A program made the translations under genes and the position numbers. From Colias croceus (taxonomy: Eukaryota > Arthropoda > Insecta > Lepidoptera > Pieridae), in the NCBI RefSeq assembly GCF_905220415.1, contig NC_059544.1, positions 8,682,501 to 8,746,500 of the forward strand: a stretch of DNA of 64,000 bases, written 5' to 3'. The notes below the pieces were generated by a model. The model ran no database searches and was not told the DNA's origin. It saw only the letters and a list, made by a program, of their open reading frames with translations. Positions within the stretch are counted from its first letter, which is position 1. Each line of letters opens with the position of its first letter. Shown here one piece after another: positions 22,712 to 34,197 of the stretch.

Positions 22712-24335
22712 TCAATTTTTCCTTTCAACTAAAACTACGTTCGCGCATTCATGATTATCTAATGCATGACCGTTAAATGTTCCAGTTTTGAAAAACATTT
22801 CAATTTCTTGTAAAGTTCTGCCTTTCGTTTCAGGCATGTATATACTTAAATATACTAGACAAAATGATACGATGAAAGCATTGAATAAAAACGTGCCGGA
22901 GTATCCCATCGTCGCAAACATACTTGCAGCAAGTTGAACTGTTAAGAAATGAATTCCTCCAGCCAAACCACCCGATAAAAAGCTGCTAAACTCCTTTATC
23001 TCCAGCGGGTGAACTTCCCCGATAAACACATCCAACACGGGATATGGGCCAGCACTTACTACAATGTAGTATAAAGCCATGAATACCACTTTAATCCACG
23101 GATACCAGGTTTCATTCGGTACAAAATATAAAGACGCACTAAAAACTACCAATAAAGTATTCGAAATAACGCCTGAGGTAAACAAAAGCTTTCTCATTTT
23201 AAGTTTTTTTATTAAATAAAATGAAACAGCAGCACCGATTATTCCGAATCCATCAACAAGCAACGTAAATAGCAATACGTTCGTGCGACCAGTGATTTCT
23301 TGTAGCATAGTGATTGCTAATGTATTGAGTAAAATACGACCAGCAGTAGCTCTATAAATATTTACAACAAATAGCGTTAAAGTTAATTTCCAGAAATACA
23401 ACTCTTTACATGCAAAAATAACTTTCTTTATGTCACTGAACCTAGAGCTATGTCGTGCAACATAATCACTTTGATTTTTCTTCTCATACTCTATAAGATG
23501 TCGTAATTCTAGCTTGTTATCTTCATTGTCTTGACGCAATTTTCTAAAAGCTTTCTCACACTTATCAAATTTTCCTTTCGATGCAAGCCAGGACGGACTT
23601 TCGATCCAGAACAATGGTAGAAGACAGGCCAAGCCTGAAGGAATTAAACCCAAAAGTGCAACGTTTCTCCAGTCCATCAAAAGGCTTAATATATGACCTA
23701 ACATTACGCCAGATAAATTACCGAGAGTAATGATTATGTTACATGCAAACTGCCTGATGCTTGGAGGGAGATATTCACCACAATTCAGAATGCTTTGACA
23801 AAATATACCACCATACGACACACCGACGATTACCCTTGTCAATAGAAATATGAATTTGTCTTGTGCGAAATAAAGCGCAATCCAGCATAATATTACAGGA
23901 ATTCCAAGAATAGTAGTAGAAAATCTTCGTCCAATAGCTTTCGATAAGATTCCAACAAGTACAAATCCACATATGCAAGTTATGTTGATTGTAGAAGCTG
24001 AAAAAATCACACTATGAGAATTAATGTTAAAATCAATTATAAATAAATATTTTTCCCACTAATAGATACAATAAATATCAATGTTTGTGAGGATACTCTT
24101 TCACAAAAAATTATTGGACAGATTTGGATGAAATTTTACAGTAATATAGGATAGAGACATCAGATACATGGGCTATAGAATAACTGTAGGTACAATTACC
24201 GATCCATGAAATATCATCTTGAGTTACCGGAATAGGGCTGTCTGGTGCCGCTAAAGCATTTATCATTCCAGACATTTGTCCAAAGATGTAGCCATCGGAG
24301 ATGCAGCAAAATACTAAACCGGCAACGACGAGAAT
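22712..24335 (-). CDS. Tret1-like sugar transporter, copy 5 (first coding exon not located)
   Basis: MFS sugar porter. Exon 2 is 24200-24335 (136 bp, opens Ile-Leu-Val-Val, ends Ser-Trp-Ile plus G) and exon 3 is 22712-23997, joined in phase 1 through an Ala codon. Together they give 473 residues before adding the tiny first exon, which should lie further right. An in-frame ATG at 24010 is intronic and is not the start. Motifs: G-R-R after TM2, ESPSWLASKGK, AGPYPVLD and PETKGRTLQEIE. Most like copy 2, with which it shares the central loop and I-G-E-V-x-P-L-E. The open frame makes it the intact partner of the broken copy 2. Substrate unknown. Confidence 0.88.
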
Positions 24336-24379
24336 CTGAAACGTAAATCATAAAGCTTCTACATTAAAAAGTGTCAAAG

Positions 24380-24546
24380 TTATTTACTAGGTTCCCGTTA
24401 TAGTTCCCGTTCTTGTAGGATTTCCGGGATTGCGTCGGGTATCAAAATATCTCCATAATTTCATGAAGATTGGTTCAGTAGTGTAGGCGTGATTGAGTAA
24501 CAGACAGACAGACAGAGTTACTTTCGCATTTATAATATAAGTATGG
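24380..24546 (+). repeat. SINE/LINE 3' tail, type 1 (partial)
   Basis: Shares 'gttcttgtaggatttccggg', 'gggtatcaaaatatct' and 'cagacagacagagttac' with 7912-8112. The internal part is partly deleted. Confidence 0.65.
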
Positions 24547-25004
24547 ATAACAGGAGATCAAGGTTGGGGCGTAAATTCGAGTATTTGATTTATTTTATAT
24601 TCGATTTCATCTTTATTATTGTATCGACGGACAGGGACTAAGCCTGAATGATATTCAGCTACAGTGTTAATTATAATTTATAGGTAACAGTTAATGATCT
24701 AGCTGGCTTATGCATAATGTTTTCTTATCACATTAAGGTAAACATTGGACAAAAGATGCTGTTCGTCATTAATTGAACAATTTTCATTAAAATTTTAATT
24801 GACTAGTGGCGGCTAAATTCACTTTATTCATGTCATTACCCTTTTCCATATGTATAAATACATTACCTATGTGTGTGTTTGGTGTTAATTTCCTCACATT
24901 ATTAGGTAGGTATACAAATCCATTGTGTAGTTTTAAAGATAAGTTTACTATGCTATGTATAGGTACATATATAGGGGCAGAGACAGCGACTTAATGTTAG
25001 CTTT

Positions 25005-25250
25005 CCGCCCGCGGCTTTGCCTGCGTTCTCAACGAAAGACCCGCATAGTTCCCGTTCCCGTGGGATTTCCGGGATAAAACCTATCCTATGTGTTAATCCA
25101 CAATAATGTTACCCTCAATATGTGTGCTTAGTTTCATTGTAATCGGTTGAGTAGTATTTGCGTGAAAAAGTAACAAACACACACATACACATTAAGTTTT
25201 CTATTCTATTCTATTCTATTAGTACTAGTAGGATTTTCGATCCAATCCCC
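25005..25250 (+). repeat. SINE/LINE 3' tail, type 1
   Basis: Starts 'tttccgcccgcggctttgcc', includes 'gtgggatttccgggataaaa' and 'gcgtgaaaaagtaacaaac', and ends in a CTATT microsatellite (25,198-25,221) and 'agtactagtaggat'. Confidence 0.65.
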
Positions 25251-25262
25251 ACCCTCCAGAGG

Positions 25263-25431
25263 GGTTAGACAAGTGACTTTCGTTTAGCGTAACGTTTGAT
25301 AGAATAGATTATGAATGTATGAGATTGACGTAAGCTGTAGATAAATGTATCGACAGCTTATGTCAATCTCATACATTCATAATCTATTCTATCAAACGTT
25401 ACGCTAATAGAAAGCCACTTGTCTAGGGGGG
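25263..25431. mobile_element. 169-bp fold-back element
   Basis: Two arms of about 77 bp (25263-25339 and 25355-25431) pair with only a few mismatches. They contain 'tagcgtaacgtttgatag' and its complement around a 15-base loop. A compact palindromic MITE inserted directly after a SINE tail; ends and duplication unclear. Confidence 0.7.
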
Positions 25432-26098
25432 CTGAATGCCATACCTACGTAAATAATAAACGCCCCTAAAGCCATCTTCGCTAAAACTTATCCAGGTTTT
25501 AAGCCTTTTTTGGTATCTTCACCATATTTGAAATTTATACATTAGGTATATTTTAATGGTACAAAAAGTACCTATAAAATGAAATTAACCTTTTTTCTAT
25601 CCTATCTAATACTTTTTAATTAAAGTTTTCGCAATATCATTATCATTGAATTGTTACAATTATTAGAGTAGGAATACAATTAGTACCTACCTACATATCT
25701 ATGTAAATTAACTATGTTTAAATCGATTTATAAGATACGTGTCCCTTGAAATTAGATTGAATAATTTTCGGTTACTTCTAAAAAGTTAACTTAAATGTAA
25801 GTTTATAGAAAAAATTCATCAACACACTCGCAACTCCTGCATCGAAAGCGGCAAAACCTTAGGGCAAAACGGAACACGGAGAATTTTTATTGGGTGTTTA
25901 TTACATACCACAGATAACTAATATCATATTTTTGTATAATGTAGGTACCTACTAGGTACATTAGGAAGTCCTCAGGGACAAGGGAGTCGGACAAAACTCT
26001 TTTAAGCCTTGGTATCGGTACCTAATGTGTAAAATGCACTCCACAGAAATAATTAATTAATTATTAACGATGACAATATAAAGAAAGAATAGGTACAA

Positions 26099-26370
26099 CA
26101 TTGAGATATTCATATGGAGACGACACCGCCTACATCACTTATGTTCCGCTCAACATACGCCATATGGCGCAACTGCACGTTCATTTTTTATTTGTTTTAA
26201 AGTGAAACGCATCGAATATGCCTTCGTGTGTGTTACGATATTGCACAAATAATACGGAAAAGTGCAAAGGAATAACTTTCATCGGTTAGTACCTAACTAG
26301 TAGAGCAAAAAAATGGCGCACAGATTTTGTTCGTGGTGTCTCCTCCATACGTAGTAATATTATCTCAATG
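26099..26370 (+). mobile_element. 272-bp P-superfamily-like mini-element carrying a THAP start
   Basis: Ends are CATTGAGATA and its exact complement, followed by looser inverted similarity around 'tatggag' and 'gacacc'. It is flanked by an 8-bp direct repeat AGGTACAA (26091-26098 and 26371-26378). P and hAT transposons make 8-bp duplications. Inside on the + strand is the THAP start described at 26218, and P-superfamily transposases carry THAP domains. The most economical reading is an internally deleted P-like element. No transposase core remains. Confidence 0.65.
26218..26292 (+). pseudogene. THAP zinc-finger N-terminus remnant
   Basis: ATG opens Met-Pro-Ser-Cys-Val-Leu-Arg-Tyr-Cys-Thr-Asn-Asn, followed by K-C-K-G-I-T-F, the typical start of a THAP domain (C-x4-C here). 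The reading frame stops at about 26,288. One base appears to be missing where THAP proteins normally have Phe-His-Arg. The later C and H ligands are absent. It lies wholly inside the 272-bp element, so it is a transposon remnant and not a host gene. Confidence 0.6.
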
Positions 26371-26896
26371 AGGTACAATCTTATTTTCAGCCCACTTAAT
26401 AAAAGGTTTTTGGCTGTATTTTTATCTTGGATTTAACTACTACCTCAGAACATTTATTTATTAATTATTTTGTTTTTGTATGATATCTACATAACCAAAA
26501 ATATATATCTAAAAACTTACATTGTTTTTGTGACTGCTTTTAAACATATTTATTTTCGATTGTAATGTCTCTAAACTTTATGTAACTTCAAACTGTCCCA
26601 GCAGAGTACGTTTCAATAATGCCACAAAGGCCACAAACGTCTTTATAAATTGAATAACTTACTTTAGTCTTTAGGTATTATAATTATTCAATTCACATAC
26701 CTACGTTAACAGAAAATTTAAACTTATTGACAATTTAACGATAAAATGTACCTAATTTTTTCAATGAAATTAAATACCATCAGAATAAACAATAAGTGAT
26801 AGGTATAATATTTGTACTAGTGTATTAGGTAATTGGAATAACATTTTCCTTTGGAAACAGCTTGAACAAACATTTCTTTATAGTTTATGATATTAT

Positions 26897-27073
26897 ATAG
26901 ATATAAAAAATTAAAAACCCGTTTCGCGTTGTCACGACATCACGCCGCGTGAACGGGTGGACCGATTTCGATAATTCTTTTTTTGTAACCTATATTCCTT
27001 GAAGTACGAGGATAGTTCTTATGTAGAGAAAATGTAAATATGTACCACGGGCAAGGTGGGGCAGACCGCTAGT
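26897..27073 (-). repeat. SINE/LINE 3' tail, type 2 (old copy)
   Basis: Complement of the 8515 family: 'accacgggcaaggtgggg' replaces the usual sequence and several indels are present, so it is older than the copies at 8515 and 43,492. Confidence 0.6.
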
Positions 27074-27164
27074 ATAAAATATATATACATAATATATTTA
27101 TGTTACATTCATAGGTTCCATTTTAATATGCGAATTTTTTTTTTCATTAAAACCAAAGAGAAGA

Positions 27165-27240
27165 ATTGCCTGGAAGACTTGTTATTGCTGCCGCTATTTT
27201 GTGCGTTATGAAATGAAATGAAATAAATTTATTTGTCCAT
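27165..27240 (+). repeat. LINE 3'-UTR fragment (weak)
   Basis: 'attgcctggaagacttgtta', 'gctgccgctat' and a terminal AATAAA resemble the tail seen at 46,490 and 3355. Diverged and short. Confidence 0.4.
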
Positions 27241-27955
27241 TTATGTTTCACAATTAATGTACGACAGTGAAATACTTGTGTCTTGGGACCCTAGTCGTGT
27301 GTTTGAGTCATTGGAAAGTGAGGTGCAAATAAATTAGTATTTTCATTAATTGATTCATAAAATGATAATTGGGAAAGTAAAAAAAACACAAAATCTGCAC
27401 TGAGGACATTTATTACAATAAAATATACTAATGATATTGTGACGAACCACGCTTCTTGAACACGGAGCGCCCATAAATAATCTCGTTACAATATAAATGA
27501 GAATTTTAAAGGCACAACAATTTCTTCTTATAAATATCCTACATTTTGTACCATTTACATCAATTATAATTTTTTTAAACGATAAGACTTTTATTGCATA
27601 CCTACATATTTTATATCAAATGTACTTACATCATCATTTTGCGTGATAAATCATTCAAAATCGCTACAGCCGTTTTCGATACATCAAAATAATCTGTGAA
27701 TTCATAAGAAATGAAACAACATAATTCATGTAATCGGTACAAATAATTTTTTCGATATCAATCCAGTATTTACATAAAACTATATATAATTATATTAGCT
27801 TACCCTAATTACAACATATTATATAATATCGTCTAACAACATACATACAATTTGTAATTCGCTGTATACATAATAAATTATTGCGGGATATATTTAAACA
27901 TGTATACAGTTTGGTGTCTCCAAACAGGCGTTTTTAAGGCTAATTTATTAAAATA

Positions 27956-28338
27956 CAGGGAGTCCCACTATCGCTGTACTAAGCGCGAAGGGACTTGTAG
28001 TTTTACATACACTGAAAAAACATCTAAATTTTTTTGCAAAATTTTTCCATAAAGTCCACGTTTTATTCTCTAGCTTCGCGCAGCCGGCATATACTGCTTC
28101 GCTGATGTGAGCATTTTGTCTATAAAAACATAATCTTAAAAAATTGCTCACGTGCGGGTGGCAAAGTCTGTTGGGCGGTTTGCTTGTTAGGAGTCTACAA
28201 ATAGAGTTTTAAGAATTCATCTATTTGAAAAAAAAATGCGTCTGGAATTTTGTAAGTATTTTTTACATACTTACTCAGCATAATTATGCAAAACTATAAC
28301 CTCCTATGAGCTTAGCATACCAACGGTGGGACACCCTG
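27956..28338. mobile_element. TA-flanked MITE, CAGGGNGTCCCAC termini
   Basis: The left end CAGGGAGTCCCAC and right-end complement CAGGGTGTCCCAC extend as an imperfect inverted repeat of about 36 bp (both contain 'ctaagc'). TA flanks both sides (27954-27955, 28339-28340). It is 383 bp without transposase. The arms have diverged, so it is older than the 15,243 element. A 67-aa open frame inside is not a known protein. Confidence 0.7.
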
Positions 28339-29542
28339 TATTGACATAAAATAATAATATGTCTAAATTTAAATTGAGGCACGTTATTTATATTGTGTCC
28401 ATATACTAAAACATTGGTCAGCATTGCCTTGTGTCCATCTTACGAAGGTAAAAAGATATGTATGAAATACTTTTTATTATTCCAGATTAGATAATTGAAG
28501 AAAAATAAAATGTCATAGACAATTCATAAATAATAATGAACAATTCATAATAACCTGTACAATTATTACAAACATTATCAAAATTTATAAACTTATAAAT
28601 CGATATTAAAGTTAGTAGAAAAATATAAATAAAAATATTGTCACACCCTCCTCCTTGTTCTATTAAATTAAGATATAAATAATTTTATTTTCAATAGTAT
28701 TTGTATAATTTTATACAGTTAATAATTTAAGAATGATAATTCAAGTCAAACTGCGTTATATTATTAACAAATCAAATATAATAATATACACAACCGAAAA
28801 AAAAAGAATTTGATTTTATTTCGACCATACTTGATACATTTTTACAGACGTTAATATCCCTCAGACCAAAACTTTTTCCTTCAAGATTGCCCAGACCAAG
28901 ATTTTTGATACCTAGATCTCCAAAACATACTTCGTAAGATGAACTGACAAATCTTTCTACTGACAAACTAACATCTTTTGTGAGACTTCGATCCACAATA
29001 CACAAACTATGTATACGTATTTGATAGTGGCAAGTCAATGTCGATATTCGAAATTCTAGAAAATTCCACAAATATATAAATCTCCAATTTCATTGATAAT
29101 ATTCCGTAAATACACTTCTCTTTTACATATATAGAACCAACGTTTTCTAGCGCCTCTAAACTTTAAATCTTTCGCCGTTTATATATTTTTTTCATTTCAT
29201 CAGTAACAATATTAAAGAGATCAATATTCTTGCCACTATGAGATCAAAACATTGTATTAAATCGTCAACGTTGATTAATAAATTCTTCAAAGATGAAACA
29301 ATTGATCTATACTATAACATTCACCGCTATAAATATTCGCTTTAATAGTTGCCAAAACCATTTATATAATTATTGCCAAAATTTCACATCACGAAAGGAA
29401 AGGTCTACCCTACTAACTATGACACAAGGACGACACGACGAAAAAGTCCTATTTAGTAGAAAACAGAAATCGACATCAACTAGCCACACCAAAGGAATCA
29501 AAAGGAAATATCTCCGAAGGCAAAAAAAGAGTAATGCTGAGG
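28339..29542. other. 3' flank of Eaf
   Basis: No separate gene is supported. It probably contains the 3' UTR of the - strand Eaf gene; an AATAAA on the - strand at 28815-28820 is one candidate end. A 99-aa - strand open frame at 28,772-29,071 has no recognised domain. Confidence 0.4.
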
Positions 29543-32500
29543 TCAGTCGGAGTCGCTGCCCGTCTCCGAGAGACACAGGTCGTCGTTGAGCACGTCTGTG
29601 GGCAGCGCGGGGTTCGTGCTCACACCTGGGGAATATCGAACTTATAACAGTGTAATAGCGTTTAATTTTGCTTAACACTACAGCTGATAGTTTGATATGC
29701 AAAGTTGTAGTGCGCAAGCATAAAGCACAAAATTTCCTGTTAGTTAGTTCCGTTGAAATTAGATGTGTGAAATTAAAACTTGTGTGTAAATATCAAAAAC
29801 ATGTTATAAAATATTGTTGTCCATAATCACAATTTTTTTGTAAAATCGATCAATGTGAATTTGTAAATAATTTCAAACAAATAAAGTACTTTGTACTACG
29901 TACTTACACAATCAAAAGAATAAATTTTAAAATTGGAAATCTTTAAAAATAATTAAAAAATAAGACCACATCAAATTTATTCAAAATTAAACCTTATATC
30001 AGGTGAATAAAGTTGAAAACCATACCGTTAGGCATCGAGTGTTGTGGCGCGGCATCATTGTCATCGCTGTCACTGCCACTGCCGCTGTCACTGTCACTGT
30101 CACTTGACGAACTCGAAGAACTGTCATCTTGTCGCTGTTGCTGGAATTTTTTTTATACATTGTATATTTAGTGTATGAGGTGAAAATATATTGAAATGCC
30201 ATTTTAAGGCAATGACCTATTATACTAGTAGACGCGGCATACGCCAACATCATTGCACTAAAAAACAGCGTAATTAATACATACCTACTTACTAACGCAT
30301 TATCACCAATACAGTTGTTCTCTCATTCACTCTCACGCACGAGACATAATACATGTCTCACTCATATACTTCGTAATAACAACTGCCGATTAAAATATAA
30401 AAAGAACGTCCAGCCACGACGCGAATGGTGCGTGACTAAGTGAAACTCGGGCATTTAGCTGAGTTTTTTCTTGCCAAAATAGAGAGCGGGTAACGTATCT
30501 AGCTTTTTTATATATCATAGTTTTAAGGTGGAAATACTGTTAATCTTAATATTAATACTACAGATAAGAAATTGAACTCAAAGAAAACACTTCATTATTT
30601 TTTAATAGTAAGAAAATTCATAGATTTTTGAATATTCCTTTGCTACACCCAAGAATCGAACCGACTAAATTCTGTTAGAATTATGCGCTATATGCATATA
30701 ATGTATTTAAAATTGCTTCCTATGCAGACCTGACCTACAATGGATAAAATGTGAATGCGGAATTCTCAAACATACTTTAAATAACTGTCCCTCAACAGTC
30801 ACATTACGCAATAAAACTGTTTTAAAATAAAAATAAAATATTCAATTTTATCATATTATTATATTGAATTGTTAAAAAAAACTCATTATACTTACCGTGG
30901 GAACAGGTGCGGGGGCTGGCGATGGCCGCGGCGGAGCTGGTGCATGCGAACTCGGCATATGCGTATTCGGCATACTGGGCATATGCGTATTCGGCATACT
31001 AGGCATATGCGCATTTGGCATACTGGGCATATGCGTATTCGGCATACTGGGCATATGAGCATTTGGCATATGCGAGTTGGGCACATGCGTGTTAGACGCA
31101 TGCGAGTTGGTGTTGGTCACGTGCGCGTTGGGCATATGCGTATTGGGCATATGTGCGTTCGGCATATGCGTGTTTGGCATATGCGGCGCATGTGATGCAT
31201 GAGGGGCATGCGCTTGGCGCTCGTTGGCCGGAGAACTTGCTGGAGCATCGTCTAAGCCAATCATTGGCAGAGATGCAAGAGTACTGTTGCCGCCGGCTGA
31301 CCATCTGAATGATGAAATGTTGTTTAATTAATAATAAGGATGCAAAAAGTACAAAAATAATTATATATTTCGTAATTATAATAATTTTATTTTATATAGT
31401 ATCAAATCAAAACCTGTACACACAACATAACATCAATAAATTGATAACAATTTATTGATGTTAAGGCATATGAAACTGACTGGTAATATAAATTACCTTA
31501 TAAGGAAAATATCACCTCTCACATTCAGTTTATTGAATTGAGTTTTTGAAATTGTACAAAGCACACATTTGTAACTTGACTTTAAATGGAACATCAGGTT
31601 TTAATAATTTGGAAATGAATAATATTAAGTTGCAATCTTTAAAAAACCTTTAAAAATTGACTTTTTTTGTTATTTTTAATACTCACGGCGCTTGTGGAGG
31701 CGAAGTTTTAACCCTCGGCGGTGATCGAACCATGTTCTGCGTCTTCGGTGCGACTCCATTGAACCGCTGTTGGTTGTGGTTGTTTGCCTGAGCCGCCATG
31801 CTGGCTGAACCTGTGCAATATATTATTCTAGAACATTCTAGAAGTTTCGAGATCTTTGTGGAAAATGATTGAGTCTATAAGGCATTTAAGTGTTAAAATA
31901 AGGGATGTAAATGAATGAGGCTAGGAAGTTTTCGTACAAATAAAGGATGTGAAAGTATTTTAGATTTTCAGGCGAGTTTCTATGAAACATGGGTTAAAAT
32001 TAATGCTTTATTTTGAAGTATTTTAGTCACGTAATTAGGGATTATAAAGACGATATTATTGTAGAAAAGAAAAAAAAAATATTAAAGACAAACAATACTA
32101 TTTATTGTTCCCACTAAATATTTTAATAAAATAATCACTCAAAATACGAAGATAGATGAAATATTTCCACAGACCATCCTAGAATACAATTTGAATAATT
32201 TAAAAAATGGAAAATATTGTTTTTTACACATAATATAAGGTAATAGAACCAAAACATAAATTATATGCTATAACATACCAGCATTATTAGCAGTACGTCT
32301 GTTTGTAGCGACACGAGTTCGGGATGTGGACCGTTGGGTCGTATTCGTGAGCTCACTGGTTATTGGTGTTAGTGGCCGAGGCTTCTGAGCTGATTCTTGC
32401 CTATAATATATTTTATTTTCATGCCTCATTTTGTTCATAAGACAATCATTATTTTAAGTTCACATCAATCATGTTGTTAGGGTAATACTGATCATATTAA

Positions 32501-34173
32501 ACTAGGTCATTAAAGCCATTTGTGGCTAATAAATAATCATTTTCTATGATGGTAAATTGGATATGTCATAACATGATAAATAGTAACATTTTTTCCCCTG
32601 GTAATTGAGGTTACGAATGTCATTATCATTTTTGTTCTAAAGCTAATTGATAAATTATCAAAAAAGCGACTCTATAAAATATTTATGTTGTGACCTTAAA
32701 CAAATTTACTGTGTCATGGATATATTAATTATAATCTATATTTATACAGACACATAATATGGTCGCTTTCAAATAAAAAATTGCTTCAAGCACAACTTTT
32801 TATTCTTTATATAACCTAACAAAAAAACGCCCAATTTTCGCAAAATTACTTCACCCCGGTTCACAAATTTCCATATTCCAACAAATTAAAAATTAAACCT
32901 ATAATTTAATTTAAACCATACCTAGTCTTTTTCACTTGTATATTACTAGAAAGTTTCTCCAATGTAATCTCTCCCGTATCTCGATCTATGATGAGCACAC
33001 ACTCCTTTGTGTATGGTCGCTGATTGCCTTTGAACACTGTCTGAGGGATACCAGCGCCATCTGAAAGTTTTAATTTATTATTTGCATCATCTACCTAGCG
33101 ATAGTAGACATTTTTATTTGTGTTGCAAAAATAAGACGTAATAAGAAATGAAAACATTAATTAGCTTTTGGTGATAAGATTGGCTCGTCTCCCAGCAGTG
33201 GGAATGTATATGGACTGATGATGATAATGATGATGATGATGATTGAGACTGATATTTTTTTATTCATAAAACTTACCTAAATGTGGCACAGTGACAGTCA
33301 CTTGATTGTTTGTCCCGACATCTACCGTAGCCATCTTATTCACATCCACAGATGCTGGTTTGAAGTCATCTGCAATTTTTATTTTTTAAATTATGTAATC
33401 TTTTTTAATTTTTCATGCTGTATCATATTTCATTATATTATAGATTTATAGGCACAAGATACGAGAACAAAGTTTTCATTATTTATTACACTGAGCTTGC
33501 AACATTTTTACATTTAGCTGCAGTCTTTCCAATATGTACTTAGTTCTTTTCACATTTATTTTTTTTGGGTTTAACAACTTTCTTTTTGATTTGATTTTGT
33601 ATTTCTGTAAAATCAGTATTCCATAGCCGGTAATATGCAAGGATGTTATATTAAATTCTATACTGTATAAATTGAGAAAGACATAGAGGTAAGGTCATAT
33701 TATAGGTCATAATTTTAGGTCATAAAAAGGGTGGTGCCAATTACACAATAGTCAATATATTTTATTCAAAATTATAAATATCCTTTATGATTTATTTATA
33801 AGCCATAGTAAATCATAATTGAGTTATTAATTTATACAAGTTTAGTCATTTCTGTTGTAACTGAATTAATTTTTAGAAGCCGATGACTATGCAGCAACTT
33901 TATAAAAATAACTAAATTTATTCAAGCTTTTTATGCAATATCTATCCTCGTTTTTATGTTACAATATCACCTCTTTACCACTTGGTTTACACAAATTGTA
34001 TAGAATAAGGAAAAGTATGAACTGCATAAAGAAGTGTTATGTAAAAGCCAAAAGGCATTTTTACACAGGTACTTACATTTGATTGTGTGATATTGGGATG
34101 CCTTGTTGTTCGTGAAGCTGGATCCCAATTTTAACTCCCTCACCTCATAGTTTAAACTATGCTTATCAGCCAT
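29543..34173 (-). CDS. Eaf: ELL-associated factor Eaf
   Basis: EAF proteins bind ELL and stimulate RNA polymerase II elongation in the nucleus (super elongation complex; established for the family). Eight coding exons: 34077-34173, 33277-33369, 32922-33060, 32279-32400, 31687-31810, 30896-31304, 30026-30140 and 29543-29625. All phases close to give 393 aa. The N-terminal EAF domain (about residues 1-110) shows ELKLGSSFT, YDFKPASVD, VTVTVP, TVFKG-x-QRPY, ECVLIIDR and LEKLSSNIQVKKTR. A basic/Pro/Gln-rich middle follows. Exon 6 encodes a Met-Pro-Asn-His repeat tract. The C terminus is a Ser/Asp run and an acidic L-C-L-S-E-T-G-S-D-S-D end, as in EAF transactivation domains. Start: first ATG of the conserved N terminus. 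It is divergent from the PIH1D1-like gene. Confidence 0.93.
30925..31210 (-). repeat. In-frame Met-Pro-Asn-(Thr/Ala)-His repeat within Eaf exon 6
   Basis: DNA reads as iterated 'ggcatatgcg' and 'ggcatactgggcatatgcg' units on the + strand. In the Eaf frame these give H-M-P-N-T/A and H-M-P-S-M-P-N-T/A blocks, about 15 units. The frame is kept throughout, so the minisatellite is translated. The opposite strand is also open over 108 codons, but that is a by-product of the repeat. Confidence 0.85.
31429..31462. repeat. Intronic hairpin in Eaf
   Basis: Perfect 15-bp stem (aacatcaataaattg with its complement) and 4-base loop in intron 5 of Eaf, entirely AT-rich; likely chance or a MITE scar. Confidence 0.5.
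33190..33245 (+). repeat. Short 3' fragment of the tRNA-derived SINE
   Basis: 'tcccagcagtgggaatgtat' followed by a gatgatgataatgatgatga tail, the 3' end of the SINE seen complete at 43,013-43,322, in Eaf intron 2. Confidence 0.6.
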
Positions 34174-34184
34174 TTTTCTGCCAT
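34152..34184 (-). promoter_or_regulatory. Upstream ORF overlapping the Eaf start
   Basis: On the - strand an ATG at 34184 lies 11 bases before the Eaf ATG in another frame, encodes 10 residues (Met-Ala-Glu-Lys-Trp) and stops past the Eaf start. It sits in a 5' UTR exon that begins after an AG at about 34,198 (tttacag), so Eaf seems to have a non-coding first exon. It could dampen Eaf translation; this is an inference. Confidence 0.45.
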
Positions 34185-34197
34185 AAGTTTAAACTCC

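Noticed and set aside
26218..26292. THAP start as the first exon of a host THAP gene
   Set aside because: It sits inside a 272-bp segment with inverted ends and an 8-bp target duplication, and the frame stops before the second half of the zinc site.
26490..26530. First coding exon of transporter copy 5 (Met-Phe-Lys-Ser-Ser then gtaagt)
   Set aside because: Phase would fit, but it is over 2 kb away, does not resemble the Lys-Gln ending of copies 3 and 4, and many such ATG-donor pairs occur by chance.
28772..29071. 99-aa - strand frame with Gly-Leu-Gly-Asn-Leu-like runs
   Set aside because: No known domain, no splice context, and it lies in the probable Eaf 3' UTR.
30869..31195. 108-codon + strand frame rich in Gly-His-Met-Arg
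   Set aside because: It is the reverse strand of the Eaf repeat exon; the frame stays open only because the repeat unit lacks stops on both strands.
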